From CAVVFX01 sp963747535 (lineage in GTDB: Bacteria; Acidobacteriota; Terriglobia; Bryobacterales; Bryobacteraceae): a stretch of 64,000 nucleotides of DNA. The stretch lies in contig CAVVFX010000001.1 of NCBI GenBank assembly GCA_963747535.1, positions 186,001 to 250,000 on the forward strand, written 5' to 3'. Position numbers and translations under genes: made by a program. Below are positions 35,376 to 44,850 of the stretch, piece after piece; the first letter of the stretch is position 1; each line of letters starts with the position of its first letter. The notes beneath the pieces were generated by a model. It worked only from the letters and a program-made list of their open reading frames with translations. It searched no databases and had not been told where the DNA came from.

Positions 35376-36569
35376 TTAATTTTCCAGCCGCTCGTAGATC
35401 GCGGCGATGCCCTGTCCTCCACCGATACACATGGTCACCAGACCGTACTGACCGCCGATGCGGTGAAGTTCATAAAGGGCTTTCACCGTCAATATGGCAC
35501 CGGTTGCCCCGAGGGGATGCCCGAGGGCAATCGCTCCCCCGTTCGGATTGGCCTTGTCAATCTGCAGCCCCAACTCCCGCAAGCACGCAATCGCTTGGGC
35601 CGCAAAGGCTTCGTTGCCCTCGTACACGTCGATCTGGTCGAGCGTCAGTCCGGCCTTCGCGAGTGCCTTCTTCACCGCCGGTACCGGACCGATGCCCATG
35701 TATTTCGGATCCACACCGGCCACAGCATATTCTACAAGACGGCCGATCGCCTTCAGCCCACGATCCTCGGCGGCCTGACGTTCCATGAGAACCACGGCAG
35801 CCGCGGCATCATTGATTCCCGAAGCATTGCCCGCGGTTATCGTGCCGTTCTTGTCGAATGCCGGCTTCATCTTCGCCAAACCTTCCAGAGTCGTATCGGC
35901 CCGGGGTTGCTCATCCGTGTCGAAGAAGACTGAACCCTTCTTGGTCTTGACCTCTATCGGAACGATCTGGGTCTTGAATATGCAATGCTTGATGGCTTCG
36001 ACCGCGCGCCGATGACTCATGAACGCGAGATCGTCCTGGTCCTCGCGGCCAATGCCGCATTTCCTGGCAATGTTTTCGGCGGTAATTGCCATGTGGACCT
36101 CGTCGAACGGGTCGGTGAGCGCGCCGACCATGGCATCGATTACGGAGGCATTGTTCATGCGCTGCCCCCATCGCAGTCCGCCGATCCAATATTGGGCCCG
36201 GCTCATGCTTTCCGCGCCTCCGGCGACGGCCACCTCGGCGTCGCCTAGTTGGATAATTTGAGCAGCCGATACAATTGCTTGTAAACCGCTCCCGCACAGC
36301 CGGTTTAGCGTGAACGCGGGTGTTTCAAAGGGCACTCCGCCGCGCACTGCGGCTACGCGAGACAGGTACATGTCTTTCGCATCGGTATGAATCACGTTGC
36401 CGAAGACGACGTGACCGACATCCTCCGGAACTATGCCGGCGCGGTTAATGGACTCGCGCACAACGGCTGCGCCCAAATCGGTCGGTGGGATATCTTTCAA
36501 ACCGCCGCCATACTTGCCAATCGCAGTACGGACGGCACTCAAGACTACTACTTCGCGTTTGTCTTTCAC
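35376..36569 (-). CDS. phaA: acetyl-CoA C-acetyltransferase (thiolase)
   Basis: 397 residues from a GTG at 36569, with CAGGAGA upstream; a longer frame to 36788 has no family text. VVVLSAVRTAIGKYGGGLKD starts it. The acyl-accepting Cys lies in LNRLCGSGLQAIVSA, with GNASGINDAAAAVVLM, ALGHPLGATGA (His) and TMCIGGGQGIA (second Cys) following. It condenses two acetyl-CoA to acetoacetyl-CoA or runs in reverse. Its pairing with a PhaB-like gene suggests polyhydroxybutyrate synthesis, but no synthase gene is in the window and the reductase is broken. Confidence 0.92.
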   Translation of the reverse strand: MKDKREVVVLSAVRTAIGKYGGGLKDIPPTDLGAAVVRESINRAGIVPEDVGHVVFGNVIHTDAKDMYLSRVAAVRGGVPFETPAFTLNRLCGSGLQAIVSAAQIIQLGDAEVAVAGGAESMSRAQYWIGGLRWGQRMNNASVIDAMVGALTDPFDEVHMAITAENIARKCGIGREDQDDLAFMSHRRAVEAIKHCIFKTQIVPIEVKTKKGSVFFDTDEQPRADTTLEGLAKMKPAFDKNGTITAGNASGINDAAAAVVLMERQAAEDRGLKAIGRLVEYAVAGVDPKYMGIGPVPAVKKALAKAGLTLDQIDVYEGNEAFAAQAIACLRELGLQIDKANPNGGAIALGHPLGATGAILTVKALYELHRIGGQYGLVTMCIGGGQGIAAIYERLEN

Positions 36570-37295
36570 AACACAATCTCCTGTCGTCCCTGCTGCGCCA
36601 ATTGTCGATTGCTGCGAAGTTTGCCAGGCCACGGAGCGCACCGGTGTAAAGTCGCAGGGCTTGGGCGACCCACCTGGATGGCGTCCGACAGATCCGGTCC
36701 TGGTCGGATATTCGGGGCGCAGATACGATTGAGACTTCGCGTCAGCAATTTCATGATGTCCTTCAGGGCATTTCCTGGTCCATCGCATCTGTAGGGAAAG
36801 ATTAGTTCGTGTGTGTTTTGTGTAGAGTGATCCTCAGCGGAACTGGGTCAAACCACGCTGGCGGGGTCGCGACCACAACTCCGAGGGCCTCTTGTATGGA
36901 CGAGTGTATCGAGGACGACGAAGCGGTCCCGAGTTCGTCGCCGCGCACGAACGGGCCGCGCACGGCGGTCATGACACGCACCGGGGGCAAAGCACCTAGA
37001 TTCTCGCGCTAGATTGGAAAACTCAGTGGAAAAGTGCATGCTTTGCACGTAAGAAGCGCCAGAAAACGTCAGAATGGGTCGCGACCATGCACCCGGGTGG
37101 AATACTTTTTCGGCATCAATTTCCAAGGGTCGCGGGATGGAGGTTTCACATTCTTTGCATCAAATCGACTATTCGCGAACACTAACTTCGATTCTCTAGT
37201 ACGAAACGCGCTAAAAGCAACTAGCAACCGCATTTTATATTTGCCTTAATTCGTCGAGTTCCATACACTAGTTTTTGAGAAGGTCCAACAAACGC
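36570..37295. other. 726 bases without a recognisable gene
   Basis: Reading frames here lack protein-like text and ribosome sites. The stretch 37150-37295 is AT-richer and may hold the promoter of the receiver gene. Confidence 0.4.
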
Positions 37296-37697
37296 ATGGC
37301 GCTTATTCTGGTGATTGAACAAGAGGATGTTCTACTTGGCCTGATTTCGAGCACGTTGCAGCTGGACGGCCATACAATTATGAAGACGAACGATCCGATC
37401 GAAGCCCTATCCATGGTCGATCAGAGAAAGCAGGAAATCGACCTTGTTTTAACCGGTGTCGATATGACGCCGATTAGCGGGTTCGAATTTGTGAAGCGCA
37501 TTAACCAAAACGGAGTCAATATCTCTGCGTTATTCATATCGGGCCATCCCGGCATAACCGGAGTCATTAGATCGACCCTCGGCGAACGTTCCGCAATCGA
37601 GAAGCCCTTCACGTCCGCCGCACTTCGCCAAAGCGTTGCCAGGGCTCTGGCAAAACGTAACCGCCGCTCCAACACCGGCGGCACCAGGGCCGCGTAG
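37296..37697 (+). CDS. stand-alone receiver-domain protein without the phospho-acceptor Asp
   Basis: 133 residues from the ATG at 37296. The fold is a CheY-like receiver: LILVIEQEDVLLGLISSTLQ, IDLVLTGVDMTPISGFEFV, ALFISGHPGI and SAIEKPFTSAALRQSV. The Asp usually found in LLTD-x-x-MP is Gly here (VLTGVDM), and the N-terminal acidic pair is E-Q. The Ser/Thr and Lys (EKPF) remain. It is probably a pseudo-receiver that signals without phosphorylation, unless Asp two residues later substitutes. There is no output domain. Confidence 0.8.
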   Translation: MALILVIEQEDVLLGLISSTLQLDGHTIMKTNDPIEALSMVDQRKQEIDLVLTGVDMTPISGFEFVKRINQNGVNISALFISGHPGITGVIRSTLGERSAIEKPFTSAALRQSVARALAKRNRRSNTGGTRAA

Positions 37698-37748
37698 CGC
37701 GCAACGACGGCCGGCCCAAGCGGGACCGCAAAGCGTGAGGTCGCAACA

Positions 37749-38033
37749 ATGCCGATGACGCCCAGTGACGAGGTAAGGGAGCTCTTCAGGACGATCGAAT
37801 CTGAAAGAAGGAAAAAGATTCAATATGCTGTTGTCCCGGTGGAGAGAAGCATCGGCAAGGTACAGGTCAATATTTATCCCGCAGTTGGTGACGCAGCGTT
37901 TCGCGTCTTCGACCTTCGTGACGGCCTAACTTTGCGCATGCAGCAAATTATTCGTGAGTGGTGCGGGTCGTTCGTGCTTTCCCCTGATGATTTCACCGAG
38001 GATCTGAAGCAAAAAGCTGTTAGCGTCAACTAA
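37749..38033 (+). CDS. hypothetical protein
   Basis: 94 residues in the same direction as the receiver gene, 51 bases later. Amphipathic N-terminal helix (EVRELFRTIESERRKKIQYA), then strands (VQVNIYPAVGDAAFRVFDL) and a helix with a Cys. No family recognised. Spacing suggests an operon. Confidence 0.5.
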   Translation: MPMTPSDEVRELFRTIESERRKKIQYAVVPVERSIGKVQVNIYPAVGDAAFRVFDLRDGLTLRMQQIIREWCGSFVLSPDDFTEDLKQKAVSVN

Positions 38034-38386
38034 GAAAGCGGCGGCACAGAGTGACCGGGCTCACTTTGAATAGGTCCGTGATGTTTCCGCCGGCGTATTT
38101 CGTCTTGAACATCAAGGAGCGTGCCCCGGCCGGGCTCTACGCGCTACGCCTCCCGAGCCAGACGTCTGGGCCCTTAGGTACCGATCCCTCGCGCATGATG
38201 GGTAACATTGCTTATTCATCTGTCCGCAAGTCTGCACTTCACAATCGTGCGCCAAGAGCTTGTGGACCCAAAACCGATCTAGCCAGGGCCTGTCATCATA
38301 AGTGGAATCGCAATAACCGATGAACCGCTGGTCGCCGCCGCCGTTATTGATGCTGCTCTGGCCATCACGTGGTTCCGAAGTAAAAA
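38034..38386. other. 353 bases without a recognisable gene
   Basis: Frames on both strands are short and unconvincing. The stretch leads up to the IS200-type hairpin at 38387. Confidence 0.4.
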
Positions 38387-39003
38387 CCACCGCCTGGAAG
38401 GCGGTGGCTGTAGTAACGAACTATAAGTCCTGTTCCGGCCGAAGGCCGGCACAATGTGCCCCGCACCAAGCGGGCTTCAAGAAGTAGATGGACTCAACCA
38501 TCTACTCGAAAGTCCTCATCCTGTTCGATATTCTGTTCCGCTATGTACTTCGCGATCACCTCATCGGTTACATTACCCGAACTGCAGCAGAAGTACCCAC
38601 GTGCCCACAAATGCCTGCCCCAAAACTGTTTCTTCAGATGCGGAAAGGCCGCCAACATGTGATGCGCTGTCTTCCCTTTCAACCACTGCAACAGCCGGCT
38701 GATCGTCACTTGCGGCGGGATTGACACAAACAGGTGCACGTGGTCTTTTGCCACGTGGCCTTTCATAATCTTCACCTCGTGTTGCGCGCAGATGTCTCGG
38801 ATCAGATCGCGCACTCGCGTGGCCACCTCTCCGGTCAAGGCTGGTCTTCGATATTTCGTTATCCAAACCAGGTGCAGATGGATTTCGAATACGGTATGCG
38901 CGCCGCGTCGGTAATCCGGCATCCCTCAAGCTTAAACTGCGGCGCGCGCGCTGAAGCCGTTGCCTTAAAGGCGAGGGTTTCAACCCTCCCAGACTGGGAC
39001 AAT
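38387..39003 (-). mobile_element. IS200/IS605-family element with tnpA only
   Basis: Limits are set from hairpins on both sides of the Y1 transposase gene. CCACCGCC, loop, GGCGGTGG is at 38387-38407, followed by a second hairpin CCGGCC/GGCCGG near 38436. On the other side are GCCTTAAAGGC and GAGGGTTTCAACCCTC at about 38963-38990. Such subterminal hairpins are what this family recognises instead of inverted ends. No tnpB is present. Confidence 0.75.
38494..38922 (-). CDS. tnpA: IS200/IS605 TnpA Y1 transposase
   Basis: 142 residues, the normal length. HLHLVWITKYRRPAL opens the fold, the metal-binding HUH is in KDHVHLFVSIPP, and QWLKGKTAH and FWGRHLWARGYFCCSSG follow. The catalytic Tyr is in VIAKYIAEQ. 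It moves single-stranded DNA by 5'-phosphotyrosine chemistry. All key residues are present. Confidence 0.95.
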   Translation of the reverse strand: MPDYRRGAHTVFEIHLHLVWITKYRRPALTGEVATRVRDLIRDICAQHEVKIMKGHVAKDHVHLFVSIPPQVTISRLLQWLKGKTAHHMLAAFPHLKKQFWGRHLWARGYFCCSSGNVTDEVIAKYIAEQNIEQDEDFRVDG

Positions 39004-39046
39004 GAATAAATCGAATGTGGCACTGGCAGGCGTTGTTCGTGAGTAG

Positions 39047-39187
39047 ACGACTCAGGTGGACTTCGAGGCACTGATCGTAGTTGCCGCTCAAGAAGATGGA
39101 CCGGGCATCGGTCGCATTCGGATGCGGCAAATCGCAGATGCTTCAGCGGAGAGCCTGTTACCTTTTGTCCAGGATTCCGTGGAACCG
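39047..39187 (+). pseudogene. IS1595-family transposase fragment
   Basis: The frame reads FEALIVVAAQEDGPGIGRIR, then IADASAESLLPFVQDSVEPGS, the core strand region of IS1595-type transposases. Both sides are cut: a stop lies at 39044, and the ISKra4-like element begins near 39190 on the opposite strand. Confidence 0.6.
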
Positions 39188-40330
39188 GGCAGCGCGTTTG
39201 GTGATACTTTGAGGGAGCCCTTTGACTACCTGACCGACATCGCCTGACAGGACTCGCGCAGTGCGGTCCAGGACCCAGAGATCGGCTTCCAGGCTACCTT
39301 CGCTGTGGAAGACATAAGCGGCTTTCCACAGTTTTTCCAGCGCGTGCATCAGATCCAGGATCAGTGTGACCTTCAGTTTTTTGTCGACTCGAATCTGGAG
39401 AGCACGCTCTCCGTCGGTCAGGGCCACGCGGGTTTTGGATACTGACGGATCGCGGCGTTCCATCTCTTCGGCTACCTCCTGAATGACGGCATTCTTGCCC
39501 TTGAGCAGGCTGGCCCATACCCGTTTGTTTTCCGGGCGCGGCGGCGTTGGCGCATTCTCCGAAGTCGGGCGGGAGATGCGGAACAAGCTTTCCACGACCT
39601 GTTGTGGGGTACGTACCCAGGGCGCACGAGTGAAGACCGCCGCGACCGTAGCCATGCGTTTCTTGTTGGCCTTCTGTCCTTTCGATAACCGCGGTGTCGG
39701 TGGCGCGCCGGGGGGCTTGACCATGGGAATGCCCTTGCAGTCGACCGCGGCCACAAGGATGGAACCGGTGGCAGGCTTGGGAGAACGCTGCCGGTAAAAA
39801 GCGTCAAAGTCCTGCGCCGCATCCGGCAGGATCTGCTCCAGGCTGCGTTTGGACACGGAGACGCCGGTCAGGTCGGCTATGGTCTGGACCGAATCGAGGA
39901 AAGGATTCTGCACAGCTGCCTTGACCAAGCGCCGTTGGAGTTCGTATGAGAACGAACGGGCGGGCAGAGTCAGCGCCCGGTCCAGGGGAAAGATGCCAGG
40001 CGCGCCGGGGCGGGAGTAGCCCATGCGGACGAACGCGACGGTTCCAAAGACGGTGGTGAGAGAGCGGGTGCCCAGCCGGCGATGGGAGTAGAGCAGTTCG
40101 CCGTCCTGCTGTTGGAGGTACAGTGCTGGTCCCACATCTCCATCTCCGCGCTGCTGCAGGTGGGTCTGAAGGAGCAGGCGTTGCACTTCGCGGCCTTTGG
40201 CCTGCTGCCGGCACTCAATCTCATGGAGGGGGAGTTGCAGGGCGCTGACGGAGGCCAGCCAGGACTGGAGAAGAGCGAACTCGACAGCGGCGGGTGTGGT
40301 CCGGGACGAAGCGGCGGTTGCGGTTATCAT
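39158..40330 (-). pseudogene. ISKra4-family transposase, C-terminus missing
   Basis: 390 codons. The N-terminal half (QAKGREVQRLLLQTHLQQRG, LTTVFGTVAFVRMGYSRPG) and DDE features (AAVDCKGIPMVKP, ALTDGERALQI, LILDLMHALEKLWKA) are those of ISKra4 transposases. The expected C-terminal part is missing: near residue 378 the frame enters the antisense of an IS1595 fragment and stops. It was probably inserted into that IS and then lost its end. Confidence 0.8.
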
Positions 40331-40359
40331 GTTCCTACGGTATTATTACGGTAAGAATA

Positions 40360-40755
40360 ATGTCACGTCCCCGTACCTCGATGAGCGCAACCAGTCGCCA
40401 GGAACACAGCGCTCTGACGGAACGCCACGCGAAGCGTTTCCAGGAACTCAAACGCAGTCTCGATCAGGTCGAGTACTTCTGCAAAGGGACGGTACTGAAG
40501 CGAATGATGAAGTGCGGCAAAGCCCAGTGCGCGTGCGCCTCAGACCCCGCCAGACGTCACGGGCCCTACTTCGAACTCACCTATAAGACCAATGGGAAGA
40601 CGGTCAACGTGAAGCTCTCGCCGGAAGTAGCTCCCCTGTATCAGGCTGCCTCCCTGCAGTATCGAAAGCTGAAGACACTGCTCAGCCGCCTCGAGAAACT
40701 CTCGCAAACCATCCTGCGACACCAGGCCAAACTGGCCCAATCCCAAGTCGACTGA
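40360..40755 (+). CDS. DUF6788-like accessory protein of the ISKra4 element
   Basis: 131 residues from the ATG at 40360. Coiled-coil ends enclose a compact block: QVEYFCKGTVLKRMMKCGKA, then a C-x-C (CACAS), and GPYFELTYKTNGKTVNVKLS. I know this small family as DUF6788, often coded next to ISKra4 transposases and divergent from them, as here (30 bases apart). The Cys residues may bind zinc. Its task in transposition is not known. Confidence 0.65.
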   Translation: MSRPRTSMSATSRQEHSALTERHAKRFQELKRSLDQVEYFCKGTVLKRMMKCGKAQCACASDPARRHGPYFELTYKTNGKTVNVKLSPEVAPLYQAASLQYRKLKTLLSRLEKLSQTILRHQAKLAQSQVD

Positions 40756-40881
40756 CCGCGAAAAACCGGGGTTATTCCGATATCCCGGCTCTAAGTCAGT
40801 GCTACTACCAGACTGAATCTGCCCAAGTGTCTGATTTTATGTCAGTTGTCCGTCGTTCCAAAGTAGCCACACCCAAATGAT

Positions 40882-41442
40882 TTGGCCACGAGTTTAGACA
40901 GTATTTCACGTGAACTCGTCCGTGGTTTTTCTTATGACCTGGGTGATCCGAAAGCAAGCACCAAATCGTGGAAGAGGGCGATAAAGAGCAGTCTCGAGAG
41001 AATAGGAAAAGCCAGAGGCTTGATTGTCTGCGGGAACGGTGTCGGGTATGCCGTCGAATGGCTGCTCGACCTTCTTTGGATCGACCCCAAGGACGGACGG
41101 ATCGTACTTGCCGTTGAAACAGAATGGGGGGAGTCGGACCAGATCGAAGCTGATTTCGCAAAGTTACTTTCCATCAAGGCGTATCGGAAGCTGTTGCTTT
41201 TCTCGACGAAAAATCACACAGGCGGCGAGGGGATCGTCAAACGCATCGAATCGCTCATGCTCGCATATCCCTATCATCTTGTTGACGAGGAGTACATGGC
41301 TGTAGAAGTGACCGGCCAGGGCGCTTTTCGATACTGCTTCAAGGTGCCCAACAACGGTCGTCTCGAATCGTTGCGTTTCATCGAGATAGACCCGGCGCTT
41401 CCGTTTCCGTGGTCCAGGCGTCACTTGCCGATGGTTGCGTAA
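40882..41442 (+). CDS. hypothetical protein, possibly nuclease-like
   Basis: 186 residues from a TTG start. IVCGNGVGYAVEWLLDLLW and VLAVETEWGESDQIEADFAK, then LLLFSTKN, give a strand-E-x-E/W-x-x-I pattern that recalls PD-(D/E)xK-type folds. I cannot match a family, and this is only a hint. It may be headless, since the ISKra4 element ends just upstream. Confidence 0.4.
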   Translation: MATSLDSISRELVRGFSYDLGDPKASTKSWKRAIKSSLERIGKARGLIVCGNGVGYAVEWLLDLLWIDPKDGRIVLAVETEWGESDQIEADFAKLLSIKAYRKLLLFSTKNHTGGEGIVKRIESLMLAYPYHLVDEEYMAVEVTGQGAFRYCFKVPNNGRLESLRFIEIDPALPFPWSRRHLPMVA

Positions 41443-41726
41443 GGTGCGACGGAAAGCTCGGAGTTACCGTTGCCATGTTTCACGATATGACTGCACCGTC
41501 TGTTCAAAACAACACTAAGCCCCGTCCGAACGAGTTTCATCCTAAGTTCGACAATGTTCTTAAATCGATGCGTGGACGCCGAAAGGGATTTGTGGCCGAT
41601 GTGCGACACCGTGACTCTGTGAATCGGTTAGGGTGTGAAAAAGACAGTTAACACATTTCTATCAATTTCATGGGGACGATACAGCTTCCGCATCGAAAAA
41701 GATATTCAAAGAGGAAGCATACTGAG

Positions 41727-42125
41727 TCAGGAATAGATAATATCGTCAATCCATTTCGAGATGTTGGAACTGAGGTTCATCTTTTTCGGGTTCAATGCAC
41801 TGAGAGACGTAAGCGCTCCATCCAACTCCAGAAAGCGCTCACGATCCTGCCAACGACCATAGTCGAAACATCCGCCCAATGAGCGCCACGGACCAGCGGG
41901 AACGCTCGGCATCGGCTTGCGGGGTTCGAATGTTACCCTGACTTCAGGACCGTAAGGAATGTTGCGCTCGTCGCATTTGGCTTCGAGGGCGAGGCTGCGC
42001 AGGAAGGCCATTCGGCTTTCAAAACTGCTGTCGCTGGCTTCGGTGGTAACCAGTTCATCGATAAAACAAGCGGGAAGTTCCGCCGCCAACGGTGCTATTT
42101 CATCAGGGTTTTTTAGGTTAGACAA
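41727..42125 (-). CDS. hypothetical protein
   Basis: 132 residues from a TTG at 42125 with AGGAG 8 bases upstream. Helical N-terminus (DEIAPLAAELPACFIDELVT), then FESRMAFLRSLALEAKCDER and VRVTFEPRKPMPS with WRSLGGCFDYGRWQDRERFL. No family recognised. The 284 bases after it (41443-41726) contain nothing I recognise. Confidence 0.45.
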   Translation of the reverse strand: MSNLKNPDEIAPLAAELPACFIDELVTTEASDSSFESRMAFLRSLALEAKCDERNIPYGPEVRVTFEPRKPMPSVPAGPWRSLGGCFDYGRWQDRERFLELDGALTSLSALNPKKMNLSSNISKWIDDIIYS

Positions 42126-42209
42126 CCAGCGTTCTCCTGTCGTTTTTTGATAGTATCATTTGGATTGAGCGTCTTGTAACCGTATTAATCCATATTTTCT
42201 AGTTGGTTA

Positions 42210-42701
42210 TTACTGAAAAGAGATCCGCATCCGTACGTAGGTGCATTTCCGTTTGGGGCTGTCGTTGGTATGAATGATATTGACCGATACCCTAAATGTA
42301 TCGCCAAGAGTGCGTTGTCCGAACGTCAATTGCAGTTCTTTTCCTTCTTCGGGCGTTAGGGCCTTTGCTTGAGAAAAGAACCGAAGCAAAGTGGTATAGC
42401 CTTTTTCCGCACTGGCAATCGTTCTAGCGGCGTGTTCCCGATTTCCAAGGTCGAACTCTGTTGCGGCTATGCTGGCAAGGCACACCTGCAAGTCAGTCCT
42501 GATGAAATTAAGGCGACTTCGCTCAAATATCGTCTCGTAGAGCCAACCATCGGTCGAAGGAACTACCCATGTGCAGATTATACGTGTTACCGATTCAACT
42601 GGTTGTGGACGCCTCGCTTCGGCTATCGTGTGCTTGCGCTCATCGTACGGGCGTTTCCGGTTAGGAGCGGGTAGCCGGATTCGTATACGACAGAGCGCCA
42701 T
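42210..42701 (-). CDS. hypothetical protein
   Basis: Up to 163 residues. The helical core QVCLASIAATEFDLGNREHA, SAEKGYTTLLRFFSQAKALT, EEGKELQLTFGQ is believable protein. The first 50 residues are less so, and the true start is unclear. The repeat-like helices are reminiscent of small helical proteins found beside ISs in Acidobacteria. No function can be given. Confidence 0.4.
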   Translation of the reverse strand: MALCRIRIRLPAPNRKRPYDERKHTIAEARRPQPVESVTRIICTWVVPSTDGWLYETIFERSRLNFIRTDLQVCLASIAATEFDLGNREHAARTIASAEKGYTTLLRFFSQAKALTPEEGKELQLTFGQRTLGDTFRVSVNIIHTNDSPKRKCTYVRMRISFQ

Positions 42702-43015
42702 GAGCCAGGAATAGCCACATCACAATTATCAACATCGTCCGTCCCGCCTATTCACAGCCGGGAATAAGACCAGAGGTTTTATCAGACAAATTTGGCCGCA
42801 CCTTCATAGAAACGATTTGATAACCGCCACTGACGGGTCGGTGAATAACCGTTGGTGAACTTCTGAGGCCGGTGATGAGGTCGGATGTCGTGATACCATA
42901 AAGTCGGCGGGTTCCGCTCCTTCTGTGTTTGGAAAGGCCCTAAAAGTTGTGAACCTCTCAGGGCCTTTTGATTTCGATTCCGGGAACACTCAACATCGTC
43001 GAGGAATCGCAACCC
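42702..43015. other. 314 bases without a recognisable gene
   Basis: Contains an imperfect hairpin (AAGGCCCTAAAAGTTGTGAAC... 42938-42965, GGCCCT/AGGGCC arms with a 20-base loop) just before the next gene. It could be regulatory; otherwise nothing is seen. Confidence 0.3.
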
Positions 43016-43447
43016 ATGAAAGATGAATACAGGGTGTCTTGCAACGTCGAAGAACAGATTAAGCGTATGGGCGAGAAATTTCTGACGCCATTCGAGCTTG
43101 AGGTTCTGCAACGGTTCAAGCCGGGTGTGAAGATTGGTAGAGTACGTGACGGTAAGGTGTTTGTGTTTGAGCGGTTCGAATCCTTCCACATTCCACTCCA
43201 CGATTACACTCACTCAATCGCCATGACGGGCACGAGGACAGATGGGACAGAGGTTCATTTTCGCAAGGGACAGGTAGAACGCAAGGAGCTATACAGCATT
43301 GAGATTATCGTTCGTGGTAGAGGCTCAAAAGCGTCCCATGCTATCCATGTTGGTAGTGATAACGGTCTTCCGTACGCCCACCTCAAGCAAACACCAACGG
43401 GTTTCATAACGTCACACCCTAAAACGGCTTTTGATTGGATTCCGTGA
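43016..43447 (+). CDS. hypothetical protein
   Basis: 143 residues from the ATG at 43016. Strand-rich middle with VGRVRDG-type turns (KIGRVRDGKVFVFERFESFH), HSIAMTGTRTDGTEVHF and ELYSIEIIVRGRGS. No family recognised. The AGGAA upstream is about 11 bases away. Confidence 0.45.
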   Translation: MKDEYRVSCNVEEQIKRMGEKFLTPFELEVLQRFKPGVKIGRVRDGKVFVFERFESFHIPLHDYTHSIAMTGTRTDGTEVHFRKGQVERKELYSIEIIVRGRGSKASHAIHVGSDNGLPYAHLKQTPTGFITSHPKTAFDWIP

Positions 43448-43876
43448 TGGAATGGCGAAGTAGCCGCCGCTAACCGTCATTTTCCGTCTACGAGCGAAAG
43501 GACGGTACTCCAATCAATAGCGGCAGCACGGTCAAGTACCATTCCAATGGCAGTGCTGTTAAGAACCGCCGCCGTGTGTTGGATTCTTCCACGCCGAAGC
43601 CAGCGGGGTAGTCCAGCTTAAAAATCGCCTCATCTTTGTGCCTAGTGAGCAGTCACCTTCAAAGCGTTTCTCGACAAGCAAAGCCCTGATTCGAAGAGCG
43701 ATGTTGACCGATACCCAAAATGTATCGCCGGTCAATTGTTTGAGGGGTAAACTATCGAATAGTAGCAGGGCAGCATTCCGTTGCGTTTCGTGCAGAATGC
43801 TGGATGAACTGCGATCAAAAGCCAGAGCAACCTCTGGATCGACATCTCAGTCCGGGAACAAGTAAAGGTTGAACCA
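43448..43876. other. 429 bases without a recognisable gene
   Basis: One short plus-strand frame (43638-43865) has no convincing protein features. No RNA gene or repeat is seen. Confidence 0.35.
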
Positions 43877-44098
43877 ATGCCGCACGGAAGATCCTTTAGA
43901 TTGAAGAGAACTGCTTTAGCCATTGACAACACGGGCAGTAGGCGAAGCACCGTGTATCTGTCGAGGAACGATATTATCCACGTGTCAAGTTGGTCCATGC
44001 CAAGCGATTCACGAATGATTATTATTCGATGCAAGGATAGAAGCCTTGCGATGTTTGCTTCGGACCTCTTCGACCGTGGTGACGAGGTAACGAGTTAG
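43877..44098 (+). CDS. small hypothetical protein (SH3-like candidate)
   Basis: 73 residues: LKRTALAIDNTGSRRSTVYL, NDIIHVSSWSMP, MIIIRCKDRSLAMFASDLFD. The alternation of short strands and the final D/E-rich helix are typical of a small protein I have seen repeatedly in Acidobacteria without a function. It may bind a partner through a small barrel. Confidence 0.5.
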   Translation: MPHGRSFRLKRTALAIDNTGSRRSTVYLSRNDIIHVSSWSMPSDSRMIIIRCKDRSLAMFASDLFDRGDEVTS

Positions 44099-44310
44099 GG
44101 TACTGCTGCCCGTGGTCAGCTATTACCGGCGACCGTTTAAGTCTGTGATACACTGCGTACCGGACCCGATGCTTCGACCCAGACTTGTGGATCAGAAGAC
44201 GGGCATCGCCTCAACTTCGACCCTTGAATTGTGGCGGATTTGACGGCTTTCTTTTTGGCTTCGTCGTCCGATTCGAGAGTCCTGGTTCGACATTTCTAAA
44301 AAGACAAAGT

Positions 44311-44841
44311 TCATCGTCGTCGGTTAACATCCTCCACTGTGGTCACTAGAAATAATTCTGCCATTCCGTAGCTCTCGCATCGCTCGGTACACACGTGCTG
44401 TGGAAACATACTGCGAAACGAATCGACAAGATACTTCTTTGCTTCTTGAAGGGACTGGGTTGTCTTACCAGCATCAACGCCGTTGGGAGTCAATCTCGCA
44501 GCCCATTTCTTCTTGCGTAATCGTATCGCCACGGAGGTGATCAAATCGTCCTCGACGTAGTGAACGGACCAGCATGTTAGGTGATTGCCTGCGTAAGCAA
44601 GCCGCTCAATGATCGTTGCTCGATTCGTGACCTGGAGTAGGTTGACGGTCTGATGAAGGCGCTTCCTGCAATGCGAACAGACGAGGAGATGCTGTTGAAG
44701 GACCGCCGACTTCCTTTCCAGCAGCGTGTTCATTGCATATTCCCTTACGTCGTCGGCGCAAGGGTGTATTCCGCTGATGTCGTCGGAACGAAGAACTTCA
44801 CCCGATTGACCTCGCATGAATGTCTGCACCTTGTTAGTCAT
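44311..44841 (-). CDS. zinc-finger (zf-HC2-like) protein
   Basis: 176 residues. The N-terminal region ADDVREYAMNTLL, then QQHLLVCSHCRKRL, is the anti-sigma-type H-x3-C-x2-C finger, also found in the 33537 gene. The rest has strands and ends with VCTERCESYGMAELFLVTTVEDV. No membrane helix. It begins 9 bases after the small gene upstream, so the two form an operon divergent from nifS. Regulation of a nearby process is possible but unproven. Confidence 0.55.
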   Translation of the reverse strand: MTNKVQTFMRGQSGEVLRSDDISGIHPCADDVREYAMNTLLERKSAVLQQHLLVCSHCRKRLHQTVNLLQVTNRATIIERLAYAGNHLTCWSVHYVEDDLITSVAIRLRKKKWAARLTPNGVDAGKTTQSLQEAKKYLVDSFRSMFPQHVCTERCESYGMAELFLVTTVEDVNRRR

Positions 44842-44850
44842 CTTGAAACG

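Noticed and set aside
36570..36788. Extended start of the thiolase frame
   Set aside because: There is no thiolase text before GTG 36569, which has a good ribosome site.
40327..40356. TACGGTATTATTACGGTAA as a possible IS end
   Set aside because: It lies between the divergent ISKra4 genes, inside the element, so it is more likely a promoter or operator repeat than an end.
43120..43195. GGTTCGAATCC, a tRNA T-loop-like sequence
   Set aside because: It lies inside a believable coding frame, and no acceptor stem, D-arm or anticodon arm can be formed around it.
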